Source: CAZNXE01 sp964576465 (GTDB lineage Bacteria; Planctomycetota; Planctomycetia; Pirellulales; JAEUIK01). From it: 17,618 nucleotides of DNA. Below, one piece after another: positions 1 through 8,467 of the stretch (within the stretch, counting starts at the first letter, position 1; each line of letters opens with the position of its first letter). The stretch spans positions 1 through 17,618 of the forward strand of contig CAZNXE010000097.1 in assembly GCA_964576465.1 (NCBI GenBank), read 5' to 3'. The translations under genes and the position numbers were made by a program. The notes beneath the pieces are model-generated. The model was not told where the DNA came from. It did not search any database and saw only the letters and a list, made by a program, of their open reading frames with translations.

Positions 1-87
1 TGAACCAAATGTAGTGAAGACTTTCAGGGACAAACCCCAAAAAACAAGCCTGTTAACGCCACAACTGTGGAAGTTGGGCTAAGGATG
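1..87. other. Left-edge stretch downstream of hypE
   Basis: This short non-coding stretch follows the hypE stop codon. Read on the minus strand (the direction of the operon) it has a five-pair hairpin, CCACA-GT-TGTGG, at about 61-72. Further on come a weak AACA/TGTT stem and a run of six T at 44-39. This could be a poor intrinsic terminator for the hydrogenase operon, but the stems are short and the spacing to the T run is not classical. I see no gene in it. Confidence 0.25.
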
Positions 88-1143
88 TCAGCAAATCCGC
101 GGCATCGGTGCACCCAGCGGTGCGTCGAGAGGTTGATCGGCACCCAACGCCCGACGCACGACGACAGGGGTGGTGCCACGCGGGCAGATCGCTCCGATTC
201 TCGCGGCGTGCGTGCCCTCGGACACGGCCCGCATTGCCTTGACGGCGGTTTCCGCCGCGCCTTGTTCTACGGCAGCCACGAGTGTTCCTTCACAGGCCAC
301 GTGTAGTGCATCGAGCCCCAACAGTTCGCAGACACCGCGTACATCGGCTGAGATGGGAATCGCCGTTTCGTCGATCCGCACGCCGTGCCCGCTGGCCGTG
401 GCCCATTCGTGAAGCACTGCCGCGACACCACCACGCGTTGCATCACGCAAGGCACGAACAGGAACCGAAGCCGCGCGCAACGATTCGACAAGTGCGACCA
501 ACGAAGCAGAATCGCTTTGCGGAGGCGGGTCGAAACGCATCGACTCGCGTGAGGCTAACACCGCGATGCCGTGGCGGCCAACCGGTCCGCTGACGATCAG
601 TTCATCGCCCGGCGCGAAGGCCGGTGGCCCGGGAAATGAGGCTTCGACGAAGTGGCCCACCCCGGCTGTGGTGATGAACAGGGCGTCGGCAGCACCCCGG
701 GGAACGACCTTAGTATCACCGGCAACAATAGCGACCCCGGTTGCCGACGCGGCGGTCGCCGCGCTGCTCAAGATCTGTTCAAGAACGGGCACGGGCAGCC
801 CCTCTTCGATGATCAGCGACAAGGTAAGCCAGAGCGGCCGCGCCCCGGCCACGGCCAGATCGTTCACCGTACCGTGAATCGCCAATGAGCCGATGTCTCC
901 GCCTGGGAAGAACAGCGGCGAAACTACGAAGCTATCAGTCGTCATGGCAAGAGGCGAGGCGATGCTCGGCATTTGCGCGGCATCACCGAGCGGGCGAAGC
1001 CACGGATTGTCGAACCGGGTGGCGATTTTCTGTTCGATCAATCTTCGCGCGATGAGCCCGCCCTCGCCGTGCTCTAACGTGATTCGCTCGTCGCTGTCGG
1101 ACACCTGAATCGAACAGCAACCTTCCCACATTGGTCGTGGCAT
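88..1143 (-). CDS. hypE: HypE, carbamoyl dehydratase for hydrogenase CN ligand synthesis
   Basis: HypE dehydrates the thiocarbamate on its own C-terminal cysteine, using ATP, to give the thiocyanate that supplies the CN ligands of the Ni-Fe centre; it works with HypF and HypC-HypD in the cytoplasm. The protein has 351 residues. It ends in the diagnostic Pro-Arg-Ile-Cys tail, whose last residue carries the carbamoyl group. It also has the PurM/SelD-like ATP-binding fold, with ITLEHGEGG near residues 21-29 and the AGDTKVV motif at 141-147. The N-terminus is about 18 residues longer than the compact family start, so the ATG at residue 5 or a later start is possible. It lies 9 bases after the hypD stop and is the last gene of the directon. 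Confidence 0.97.
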   Translation of the reverse strand: MPRPMWEGCCSIQVSDSDERITLEHGEGGLIARRLIEQKIATRFDNPWLRPLGDAAQMPSIASPLAMTTDSFVVSPLFFPGGDIGSLAIHGTVNDLAVAGARPLWLTLSLIIEEGLPVPVLEQILSSAATAASATGVAIVAGDTKVVPRGAADALFITTAGVGHFVEASFPGPPAFAPGDELIVSGPVGRHGIAVLASRESMRFDPPPQSDSASLVALVESLRAASVPVRALRDATRGGVAAVLHEWATASGHGVRIDETAIPISADVRGVCELLGLDALHVACEGTLVAAVEQGAAETAVKAMRAVSEGTHAARIGAICPRGTTPVVVRRALGADQPLDAPLGAPMPRIC

Positions 1144-1152
1144 ACGATCGCC

Positions 1153-2259
1153 TTAAGGAACTCTGTTGTTGGCGTAACGATAATAGGCCGCGCATGCCCC
1201 CTCGGACGACACCATCGGTGCTCCCAGGGGATGTTCTGGTGTACAACCAACGCCGAATGAGGGACATTTGGTTGGTTTGATCCGTCCGGCTAGCACGTCA
1301 CCACTGTGGCAATCAGCCGGTTCGCGCGCAGGCCGATCTGTCAGCGCAAAGCGCTGTTCGGCATCGAAATCTCGCCACTTTGTCCGTAGGCGAAGGCCGC
1401 CACGGCGAATCAGCCCTACGCCGCGCCACTGGCGATCACAAACTTCGTACACCTCGTCGATTAGGTCACACGCGACACGGTTGCCGCTTTCGCGAACCGC
1501 GCGTCGGTAGCGGTTGGCAACCTCGAATCGCCCCTCTTCTAATTGGCACACGGCCTCGAAAATGCCTTCGAGCAAATCCACCGGCTCGAAGCCGGTTATG
1601 ACAACTGGGAGTCGGTATTGTTGCACAAATGCTTCATAGGTCTCGCAACCCATCACCGCGCAGACATGGCCAGCGGCAAGAAAGGCACGCACATGACAAT
1701 TGGGCGATTCAGCGATGACTTCCATTGCAGGCTGAACCCGAACGTGCGATACGAGCAGACTGAAATTCGTCACGTGAAGCCGTTTGGCTTGCAAGACCGC
1801 GATCGCCGTGGCTGGCGTGGTGGTTTCGAACCCAACCGCGAAGAAAACAACTTGTCGTCGCGGATTGGCTTGCGCCAGTTCCACGGCATCCGCCGGCGAG
1901 TAGACGGCCCGTACATCGGCGCCTTCGCTGCGTGCTGCCGCCAACGTTTGTCGGCTGCCGGGCACTCGCAACATATCGCCGAAGCTGGTGAGGATCACGT
2001 CTTTATGAAACGCGAGTTGCTGCGCGCGGTCGATTGCTTCCAACGGAGTCACACAGACCGGGCAGCCTGGGCCATGAATTAGCTCGACGGCGGATTCCAA
2101 TGCCGTGGCGATTCCATGCCGCATGATGGAATGCGTCTGGCCACCACACACTTCCATCAACGTCCAGCGTTGCGAAGCCCGACGGCGAATCCGTTCGACG
2201 AGCCGGCTGGAGGCCTCTGAATCACGATACTCGTCGACATATTTCATGGTGTTCATCAC
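1153..2259 (-). CDS. hypD: HypD, Fe-S scaffold protein for Fe(CN)2CO assembly
   Basis: HypD holds a [4Fe-4S] cluster and, with HypC, carries the iron on which the CN and CO ligands are assembled. The 368-residue protein shows the family's conserved cysteine motifs: MEVCGGQTHS with Cys38, GPGCPVCVTP with Cys66 and Cys69, and a C-terminal cluster-binding segment with Cys332, Cys339 and Cys356. The start at 2259 is a GTG that overlaps the hypC stop as GTGA. The very next codon (2256) is an ATG that would overlap as TGATG, and either could be used. Length and motif order are normal, with no sign of decay. Confidence 0.97.
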   Translation of the reverse strand: MMNTMKYVDEYRDSEASSRLVERIRRRASQRWTLMEVCGGQTHSIMRHGIATALESAVELIHGPGCPVCVTPLEAIDRAQQLAFHKDVILTSFGDMLRVPGSRQTLAAARSEGADVRAVYSPADAVELAQANPRRQVVFFAVGFETTTPATAIAVLQAKRLHVTNFSLLVSHVRVQPAMEVIAESPNCHVRAFLAAGHVCAVMGCETYEAFVQQYRLPVVITGFEPVDLLEGIFEAVCQLEEGRFEVANRYRRAVRESGNRVACDLIDEVYEVCDRQWRGVGLIRRGGLRLRTKWRDFDAEQRFALTDRPAREPADCHSGDVLAGRIKPTKCPSFGVGCTPEHPLGAPMVSSEGACAAYYRYANNRVP

Positions 2260-2519
2260 GGCGTCGAGTGCCGGCCGCCGGAAGGCGGCGACGGCTGTTC
2301 CAACTGTTTCAAGTCGGCGATCAAGCGCTCCGCCTCACGAGCATCAAGGCGACTGATTGCGATTCCAGCATGCACGATGACATAGTCTCCTTCGACAGCG
2401 TCCGGAACACATGCCATGTGACAACGTCGACGGACACCGGCGAATTCGATTTCTGCCTCGGCGAATGTCGCATCGCGATCGAGCCAACGGACAACCTTAC
2501 CAGGAACTGCAAGACACAT
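2256..2519 (-). CDS. hypC: HypC, hydrogenase maturation chaperone
   Basis: HypC is the small chaperone that binds HypD and the hydrogenase large-subunit precursor and delivers the Fe(CN)2CO unit. I chose the ATG at 2519 over the GTG one codon upstream. The family begins Met-Cys-Leu-Ala-(Val/Ile)-Pro-Gly, and the Met must be removed to leave an N-terminal Cys, which is the functional residue. This gives 87 residues starting MCLAVPGKVV. A Shine-Dalgarno-like AAGGA lies about 8 bases upstream. The start shares one base with the hypF stop (TGATG). The segment GDYVIVHAGIAI is the second conserved HypC block. Confidence 0.96.
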   Translation of the reverse strand: MCLAVPGKVVRWLDRDATFAEAEIEFAGVRRRCHMACVPDAVEGDYVIVHAGIAISRLDAREAERLIADLKQLEQPSPPSGGRHSTP

Positions 2520-4837
2520 CACGCGTTTCCTTGTTGAAAATGTTGCGCCATGGCAACCGCCAATTGCCCGGCCGCAAGCCCTCCATCACCCGGTGGAATT
2601 CGTCCAGGAAGCCCTAGTGGGCCCGATGACGTCGGCCACCGCGCGGCGATCATCTCGGTCAATAGACAATTGTGAAACACACCGCCGGCCAGGACAACCG
2701 GTAGGGGCGCCCAACGACGCCCGGTCGCAACGATCACATCCGCAACAGCCCGATGAAAACGTGTCGCGATTACCGCGGGCACGACGCCCTGATGTCGATC
2801 TTCGCATACAGCGCGCACGAGCGGGCGCCAATCGATTTCGGCACATGGCCCGTCACCAAGTGGCAACGTGTACTGGCCTTCGGCTGATCGATCACATGCG
2901 GCCTCGAGTAGCATGGATGGCTGACCTTCGAACTCGGTACTTGTGATGCCCAATATAAGTGCCGCGATCCCGTCGAATAAGCGACCGACACTCGTCGTAC
3001 ATACGGAGAACCGGTCATGATCGAGTAGCGTGGTGAGGTTCATTACGGTTGTGGATGAAACCTGGTCGAATTGCAAGCAACTGGCCCTCGACCGACCGAG
3101 CGCGTCGCGCACCAGGGCAACAGCGACACGCCACGGTTGCCGGATCGCTGCTTCACCGCCAGCCAGCCGGAACGGTCGCAGGTGTCCGACACGCGTAAAC
3201 TCGCGAGCCGTGGCGTGCAGGAGTTCGCCTCCCCAAACAGTCGCGTCAGTTCCGTATCCCGTGCCGTCGAAGGCGACGCCCAGCACCGCGCGATCTAGCC
3301 ACCCATGCTCGATCATCGCCGCCGCAACATGGGCATGGTGATGTTGAACGGCCAGGCTCTTGGCCGGTTGTTCATCGGCCCAACACGATGTGAAGTACCC
3401 TGGGTGGAGATCGTGGACCATCTGTCGCGGATTCACGCCATACAGATCACCCAGGTCGGCCACATGTGCGATCCAGCGATCACGTGAGGCGACCTCGTCA
3501 AGCTCGCCCACGTGGGGTCCCAACACGGCCTGTTGCCCGTTGAAGACTGCGACCGCGGCCTTCATCTGGCCGCCGAGCGCCAAGATCGGCTCTGGCTCGA
3601 CCGATGCGCCGGCGCGTAGAACATCGAGATTCAATGACCAGGGCGCTAGCCCTCGCCCCAGGCGTAGCGTCACGGGACTGTGGCCAATGACACGCACGAC
3701 ACTGTCGTCGAGGGGACGAACAATATCGCGATCATGGTGAATCCAAAGATCAGCCACGGAGGCCAAACGGGATTGTGCGTCGGTGGCCACATACTCGATG
3801 GGACGTCCCTCGATATTTCCGCTAGTCACGACAAGGGGCGTATCCAATCGCTCAAACAATTGCCAATGCAACGGCGTGGTGGGCAGCATGACACCGATGG
3901 TATTCATGCTCAGGCATACTGCTGCCGCTAGTTCATTCTCGGCACGCTGGTCGACGACAACAATCGGGTTGTCCGCGGCGGTCAGCGTCTTGCGCTGTGC
4001 CTCGTTAAACTGCCCGAGCCGCGCCGCATCAGCCATCGATTGCACCATGATGGCGAACGGTTTCGCCGTTCGATGTTTGCGACGACGCAGTCGCTGGACC
4101 GCGTTTTGCTGAGTAGCGTCAACCAGCAATTGATAGCCGCCGATCCCTCGCAACGCGATAATGTCTCCGACACGTAACGCGCGTGCTGCCACGTCGACGG
4201 CCTCGTCCTGCTGCGCAATCAGGCGTCCGTCGCGGTCCGTGCACCAAACATTGGGTCCACATCGCAAGCAACAAATGGTTTGAGCGTGAAACCGTCGGTC
4301 GTCTTGCCGCGAATATTCACGGCGACAATCGGAGCATCGGGTGAACCGCTCCATGGCTGTTTGCCGACGCTGATACGGCATCGACTCGATGATCGAGTAA
4401 CGCGGACCACACTCTGCGCAACCATTCAGGGCATAGTTGATACGTCGATTCTTCGAATCCGCTACCTCAGCGAGACATGTTTTACATACGGCCGAATCAG
4501 GTGGAACCCGCGTGGCCAACGTATTCGCGGGCGACTGGGCATCGAGCCGGAATCCGTCGCATCCGGTAACCGGAACCGAATACCGTTCAACGTTTTCGAC
4601 ACGCGCTGCCTGGGGAAGTCGTGTCAATAGGCCGTCGCCGAATCGCTGCAATTGTTTGGCACTACCTTCGATGGAGATCGTGACTCCACGCTGACCATTC
4701 GTCACCGTGCCATTGATGCCGCAATCGCTGGCCCAACGTGCAACGGCAGGCCGCAGTCCAATGCCTTGCACCGCGCCGCGCAGCACGATGCACTGTCCGA
4801 CCTGTTCTGGACATTCAATGGGCATTTGCGCGCTCAT
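2519..4837 (-). CDS. hypF: HypF, carbamoyltransferase of hydrogenase maturation
   Basis: HypF converts carbamoyl phosphate and ATP to carbamoyl-adenylate and transfers the carbamoyl group to the C-terminal cysteine of HypE. The 772 residues show the full multidomain layout. An acylphosphatase domain has GAVQGIGLRP at 21-30. Two zinc-finger-like sites follow (C118/C121 with C140/C143, and C168/C171 with C190/C193). Next are a YrdC-like domain (about 205-395, with GIGGYQL near 231) and a Kae1-like domain with GGQMKAAVA near 422, the metal-binding HHHAH at 499-503 and AGGVFHN near the end. It overlaps hypB by 23 bases if the start is at 4837, or by 11 if the in-frame ATG at 4825 is used. Neither has a clear Shine-Dalgarno sequence. 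Confidence 0.97.
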   Translation of the reverse strand: MSAQMPIECPEQVGQCIVLRGAVQGIGLRPAVARWASDCGINGTVTNGQRGVTISIEGSAKQLQRFGDGLLTRLPQAARVENVERYSVPVTGCDGFRLDAQSPANTLATRVPPDSAVCKTCLAEVADSKNRRINYALNGCAECGPRYSIIESMPYQRRQTAMERFTRCSDCRREYSRQDDRRFHAQTICCLRCGPNVWCTDRDGRLIAQQDEAVDVAARALRVGDIIALRGIGGYQLLVDATQQNAVQRLRRRKHRTAKPFAIMVQSMADAARLGQFNEAQRKTLTAADNPIVVVDQRAENELAAAVCLSMNTIGVMLPTTPLHWQLFERLDTPLVVTSGNIEGRPIEYVATDAQSRLASVADLWIHHDRDIVRPLDDSVVRVIGHSPVTLRLGRGLAPWSLNLDVLRAGASVEPEPILALGGQMKAAVAVFNGQQAVLGPHVGELDEVASRDRWIAHVADLGDLYGVNPRQMVHDLHPGYFTSCWADEQPAKSLAVQHHHAHVAAAMIEHGWLDRAVLGVAFDGTGYGTDATVWGGELLHATAREFTRVGHLRPFRLAGGEAAIRQPWRVAVALVRDALGRSRASCLQFDQVSSTTVMNLTTLLDHDRFSVCTTSVGRLFDGIAALILGITSTEFEGQPSMLLEAACDRSAEGQYTLPLGDGPCAEIDWRPLVRAVCEDRHQGVVPAVIATRFHRAVADVIVATGRRWAPLPVVLAGGVFHNCLLTEMIAARWPTSSGPLGLPGRIPPGDGGLAAGQLAVAMAQHFQQGNA

Positions 4838-5504
4838 CGTTGGCGGCTATCAAACGCGAGTATTGGGCATCGAGAAAATCGCACCACGCGGCAATGCCGG
4901 TCCCATCGATCACCGATGTAGGTAATACGGCGATCTCGGGTTGAATGGCACGTGCATCGGCGGTTGCAGCTTCAACCGAAAAAGGAACATATGGTAAGAG
5001 ATCGGTCTTACTGACGACCATCGCCTGGCTCGTGCGAAACGCCTTGGGATATTTGCCCGGCTTGTCGTCCCCCTCGGTCGTGCTAAGTACGATTACCCGT
5101 AGGTGTTCGCCAAGATCGTGTGACGAAGGACAGACCAGGTTGCCGATGTTTTCGATGAATAGAAACGAGATCGGCTCGTCGCCAAGGGCTTCGAAACCAC
5201 GCTGAACCAACGCAAGATTAAGATGACAGGCACCGCCGGTGGTGAGCTGAACGACCGGTGTCCAACGGGCCAAGCGTCGCGCGTCGCGGTCCGTGGCCAG
5301 ATCACCAACGAGCACGCCCATCGAACGTTGCCCTTGCCAGTGCCGGGCGGTCGCTTCCAATAAGCTGGTTTTACCTGCTCCGGGCGATGCCAGCACGTTA
5401 ATTACGAGTGTCCCGGCGTTGGATTGCTTGTCACGAAACCGCTCGGCGGCCGCTCGCGCATCGGTCATTACATCGCGCGACGCGTGGATCGTTCGGATAT
5501 TCAT
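4815..5504 (-). CDS. hypB: HypB, GTPase for nickel insertion
   Basis: HypB is a SIMIBI-class GTPase that, with HypA, loads nickel into the hydrogenase large subunit. The 229 residues include the P-loop SPGAGKTS at 40-47, the metal-binding Cys-His pair in GGACHLN (C93, H94), IENIGNLVCP around 118-126 with the third metal-site cysteine at C125, and SKTD at 165-168 as the guanine-specificity motif. It lacks the His-rich nickel-storage N-terminus seen in some HypB proteins and the N-terminal CxxCGC nickel site of the E. coli type. It overlaps the hypA stop by four bases (ATGA) and has a GAGGT Shine-Dalgarno-like sequence just upstream. Confidence 0.97.
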   Translation of the reverse strand: MNIRTIHASRDVMTDARAAAERFRDKQSNAGTLVINVLASPGAGKTSLLEATARHWQGQRSMGVLVGDLATDRDARRLARWTPVVQLTTGGACHLNLALVQRGFEALGDEPISFLFIENIGNLVCPSSHDLGEHLRVIVLSTTEGDDKPGKYPKAFRTSQAMVVSKTDLLPYVPFSVEAATADARAIQPEIAVLPTSVIDGTGIAAWCDFLDAQYSRLIAANDERANAH

Positions 5505-5869
5505 TGGGCTACCTCGTTCAGCGTGTCACGCGTCTCGACCACAATGTCTTCCAACAACACGGCATCTCCTCCGGTAATCCGCAGCCGTGTCGCATGACAA
5601 TGAGGACAGCGGAATTGAAAGTGCTTGACTTCACAGTTGCGATCACAGTCGAGGCACTTAGCCGTGAGCCCCACCTCGTTGATAACCAATTGTGCCTCCG
5701 GGATCGAGCTGTCTGGGGCCAAGTCGTCGAACGCACTGGACAGCAGCATTGGCTCGACCCCTGCCAGTGGTCCTATCTGTATGTTGACCTGGATTACCAC
5801 GTCAGTGGGGGTTGCGACAAGCTTGTCGACTTCGGCGAACAACGCGCGTATCAGGGAGTATTCATGCAT
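5501..5869 (-). CDS. hypA: HypA, nickel metallochaperone
   Basis: HypA binds nickel through its N-terminal Met-His and delivers it, with HypB, to the hydrogenase large subunit. The frame is open further upstream, to 5995, but the ATG at 5869 is the right start. It gives the invariant MHEYSL N-terminus, with His2 as a nickel ligand and a normal length of 122 residues, and it has the strong Shine-Dalgarno sequence at 5877-5885. The structural zinc site is complete: C72-x2-C75 and C88-x2-C91. The start lies inside the end of the protease gene, with an 8-base overlap. Confidence 0.96.
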   Translation of the reverse strand: MHEYSLIRALFAEVDKLVATPTDVVIQVNIQIGPLAGVEPMLLSSAFDDLAPDSSIPEAQLVINEVGLTAKCLDCDRNCEVKHFQFRCPHCHATRLRITGGDAVLLEDIVVETRDTLNEVAQ

Positions 5870-6380
5870 GGACGAACTCCCCTTCGATCTTACAGGCGAC
5901 AACTTCAACGGCCTTCGCAAGGGCCGGCGAAAGTGACGTATGAATCGACCGACGTAAGACTTGCTCGCGAGATTTCTCGGCCACCCAAAGGTCAACAGAC
6001 AATGGCAGCATGTTGAGTTTATCAGCTAAATGCAAGGTGTTGACTAACGAGAAATCGTGGCTGCCGCTCCCGGTCAGATGGTCAACCCGATCGGTCGGCC
6101 ATGTGAGGAGGCGGTGCTCCCCGGCGTGCGACAATCCATGGCAGGCATCGCAAATCACGAGTCGCCGTATCCCGTGAAGATGATTGAGTAATTCGGCCGG
6201 CGAGGTCAGTTTGCGCAAGGCGATCATTGCCCCATGCATGCCGGCTGTTGGTCCGTCATCGGCATTGCCTGGCCCAAGCGTGGCTAGCCGATCGACAACC
6301 TCCCAACCGAAGCGATCATCGCCGTGGTGGCTCCCGATTCCGACGATCAGCACCGCATGTCTCGGTGCAGGGCCGTTCAT
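5862..6380 (-). CDS. Hydrogenase maturation endopeptidase (HyaD/HycI/HybD family)
   Basis: This protease removes the C-terminal extension of the nickel-loaded hydrogenase large subunit, locking the active site. The 172-residue protein has the family's IVGIGSHHGDDRFG block near the N-terminus. The three nickel-sensing ligands of the HybD type can be placed as Asp22 (Glu in HybD), Asp78 in VICDACHG and His108 in SGSHDF. It starts 3 bases after the hydA stop, so its natural substrate is almost certainly the large subunit encoded immediately upstream. The usual GN of the first motif is GS here. Family assignment is firm; a specific gene symbol is not justified. Confidence 0.92.
   Translation of the reverse strand: MNGPAPRHAVLIVGIGSHHGDDRFGWEVVDRLATLGPGNADDGPTAGMHGAMIALRKLTSPAELLNHLHGIRRLVICDACHGLSHAGEHRLLTWPTDRVDHLTGSGSHDFSLVNTLHLADKLNMLPLSVDLWVAEKSREQVLRRSIHTSLSPALAKAVEVVACKIEGEFVHA
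5877..5885 (-). promoter_or_regulatory. Shine-Dalgarno sequence of hypA
   Basis: The minus strand reads GAAGGGGAG here, ending 7 bases before the ATG at 5869. It decides the hypA start against the upstream in-frame ATG at 5995 and lies within the 3' end of the protease gene, so HypA translation is likely coupled to that of the protease. Confidence 0.75.
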
Positions 6381-6383
6381 ATC

Positions 6384-7676
6384 TTAGGCTCTCTCTAGTT
6401 TGACTTTAAGAAAGTGAGTCGAGCAACTAATACACGGATCGTAACTGCGCACAAGCCGCTCGCAGCTCGACGCAATCACGTCGTCGTCCGCTTTGATCTG
6501 GGAAACATATGCCTTCAGGTCGTCTTCAATCTGTGCTTGGTTCTGCGAAGTTGGTGGGATGATTGTCGCCGACTTTACCAAACCGTCGGCACCGATTTCG
6601 TAATGATGGTAGAGCAGTCCGCGTGGGGCTTCGGTGGCCGCGCAGCCCGCACCGTCGTGATGCTCGTAGGCGTGCCTTGGAGGACGTACCGGTTGGTAAT
6701 CGCGCATGATCGACAGTGCTTCTTCGAAGGCATGGACGATCTCGATTCCCCGGGCCACGATACTCTGGAACGGATTCGTGCATGGCCATTCGATGGAAAC
6801 GGCGTCGGCTACTTGACGTGCCGCTGGCATCAGCCGGTCTAGGTTTAGATTGAGCCGTGCCAGTGGTCCCACGAAATAGCAGGAGTCCGTCGCTTTGCGC
6901 ACTGCGTGTAGCGCCGTCGAGTGCGGTACCTGGCGTTCTTCAAATTCGTCTGCAAATTGTTCCACATCGATTGACCAGCCCTCGGACGACGCGATTCGGC
7001 CGGCGTTCATCGGATATTCGTCCGGATGCACTAGGGCGATCATCTCGTAGGGGCGTTGGAAATCGGGAAAGTCGAACCGGGCCACCCAGCGAGTCAGCTT
7101 CACGGCAATTTTCAGGGCCGCCTCGAAACCAGAAATGAGCGCCGTGACCTGCTCACGCGAAGGAGTCCGAAAAAATCCACCCACGGCGACGTTAATCGGA
7201 TGAATGGCGCGCCCTCCGAGCACTTCGAGCAGCCGATTCCCCTGTTTTTTTAGCTCTAGCCCACCCTGGACTTCGTCGGGGTAATCCTCCGCCATTTCCC
7301 ACGCATTGTCGAAGCCTAGGAAATCAGGAGCATGCAGCAGAAACATGTGCAGCGCGTGGCTCTCGATCCACTCGCCACAGTAAAGCAAACGCCGCAGACG
7401 CCTGATTTCCGGCGAAACGGAGACTCCCAAAGCCGACTCGAGCGCGTGCGTCGAACTCATTTGATAAGCCACCGGACAAATTCCGCAGATACGGGCCGTG
7501 ATATCGGGCACCTCTTCCAACGGCCGCCCTCGTAATAACGCTTCAAACAACCGTGGTGGCTCGTAGATGCTCAATTGTATTTCGTCCACGCGGTCGCCAC
7601 GGAAGCGAATGAACAATCCACCCTCGCCCTCGACGCGGGTCAGCGCCTCGACACGAATGGTGCGGGCCCGGTTCAT
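6384..7676 (-). CDS. hydA: Group 3b [NiFe]-hydrogenase large (alpha) subunit
   Basis: This subunit holds the Ni-Fe active site that interconverts H2 with protons and electrons in the cytoplasm. The 430 residues carry both cysteine motifs. The N-terminal one is RICGICPVAY with C64 and C67; the C-terminal one is DPCISCSTH with C415 and C418. After His421 there are nine more residues, FLKVKLERA, the expected extension cut by the neighbouring protease. A Tyr (Y71) sits where many large subunits have His in the first motif. An AAGGAG Shine-Dalgarno sequence lies about 8 bases upstream of the ATG, which overlaps the small-subunit stop as ATGA. Length and motifs fit the group 3 cytoplasmic enzymes rather than membrane-bound group 1. 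The symbol follows the Pyrococcus hydBGDA naming (homologous to hyhL). Confidence 0.95.
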   Translation of the reverse strand: MNRARTIRVEALTRVEGEGGLFIRFRGDRVDEIQLSIYEPPRLFEALLRGRPLEEVPDITARICGICPVAYQMSSTHALESALGVSVSPEIRRLRRLLYCGEWIESHALHMFLLHAPDFLGFDNAWEMAEDYPDEVQGGLELKKQGNRLLEVLGGRAIHPINVAVGGFFRTPSREQVTALISGFEAALKIAVKLTRWVARFDFPDFQRPYEMIALVHPDEYPMNAGRIASSEGWSIDVEQFADEFEERQVPHSTALHAVRKATDSCYFVGPLARLNLNLDRLMPAARQVADAVSIEWPCTNPFQSIVARGIEIVHAFEEALSIMRDYQPVRPPRHAYEHHDGAGCAATEAPRGLLYHHYEIGADGLVKSATIIPPTSQNQAQIEDDLKAYVSQIKADDDVIASSCERLVRSYDPCISCSTHFLKVKLERA

Positions 7677-8467
7677 GGTGATTGCTCCTTCGTCGATGCC
7701 TCAAGACGCTGGCTTTCGGTACGGAATTCCGGAGCACAAGCATTGAACGTTCGCAAGGAGTGGACCACGGCCTCGGTCGAGACTCCAGTCGCGATAAAAT
7801 GCGATGTCAGGCTCGATAGATTCGGCTGCCGCGCCGGACCAAAGCAGGCGTAACATGGGCGATCGTACGTTGGGCATATCGCTCCGCAACCCGACTGAGT
7901 GACTGGCCCCAGGCACGGCTCATCCCGGGTCACCATGATGCACACGGTGCCGCTCCGCTTGCAGTCGATGCAAACGCTATGCACGGGCGTTCGTGGGTGA
8001 CGCCCAGCCGCTAGGGACGAAATTACCTCGATCAATTGTTGTTTGTTGATCGGGCAGCCACGCAGTTCGAAATCAACTTGAACATGGTCGGCAACAGCGG
8101 TCGATTGGTCGAGCACTTGCAGATACTCCGGCGTTGCGTACACGGCTCTCATCCAATCGTCGCAATCTGCCCAATTGCGGAGGGCTTGAATGCCTCCAGC
8201 GGTAGCACACGCCCCAATCGTGACCAAGAATCGGGCCTGACGGCGGACCTCGACAATGCGCTGTAGATCTGCCGGCGTTGTGATCGAGCCCTCGACCAGC
8301 GCAACATCGTAGGGTCCTGGTTCGATACGGCTGGAGGCTTCCAGGAAATAAACGATATCGATCGCCCCGGCAATCGTAAGCAACTCATCTTCGGCGGCCA
8401 ACAACGTGAGTTGGCATCCGTCACAGGAAGCCAATTTGATCACGGCAACCTTCGGTTTCGTACCCAT
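7673..8467 (-). CDS. hydD: Group 3b [NiFe]-hydrogenase small (delta) subunit
   Basis: This subunit relays electrons between the Ni-Fe centre and the gamma/beta subunits through iron-sulfur clusters. The 264-residue protein has no twin-arginine signal, so it is cytoplasmic. The proximal cluster ligands are C15 and C18 (SCDGC), C87 (GAC) and C138 (GCP). Eight further cysteines (C166, C169, C176, C185, C194, C198, C205, C208) can hold two more [4Fe-4S] clusters. The start codon shares one base with the gamma-subunit stop (TAATG) and follows a GAAGGA Shine-Dalgarno sequence. The symbol follows the Pyrococcus scheme (homologous to hyhS). Confidence 0.95.
   Translation of the reverse strand: MGTKPKVAVIKLASCDGCQLTLLAAEDELLTIAGAIDIVYFLEASSRIEPGPYDVALVEGSITTPADLQRIVEVRRQARFLVTIGACATAGGIQALRNWADCDDWMRAVYATPEYLQVLDQSTAVADHVQVDFELRGCPINKQQLIEVISSLAAGRHPRTPVHSVCIDCKRSGTVCIMVTRDEPCLGPVTQSGCGAICPTYDRPCYACFGPARQPNLSSLTSHFIATGVSTEAVVHSLRTFNACAPEFRTESQRLEASTKEQSP

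Noticed and set aside
1543..2082. 179-residue plus-strand open frame inside hypD
   Set aside because: Antisense shadow of a fully conserved HypD; no recognisable features.
5870..5995. N-terminal extension of HypA by 42 residues
   Set aside because: The extension is out-of-frame protease sequence. The MHEYSL start with its Shine-Dalgarno sequence at 5877-5885 gives the normal family length and the essential His2.
5408..6016. 202-residue plus-strand open frame across hypB, hypA and the protease gene
   Set aside because: It is antisense to three overlapping genes with clear family motifs and shows no domain of its own.
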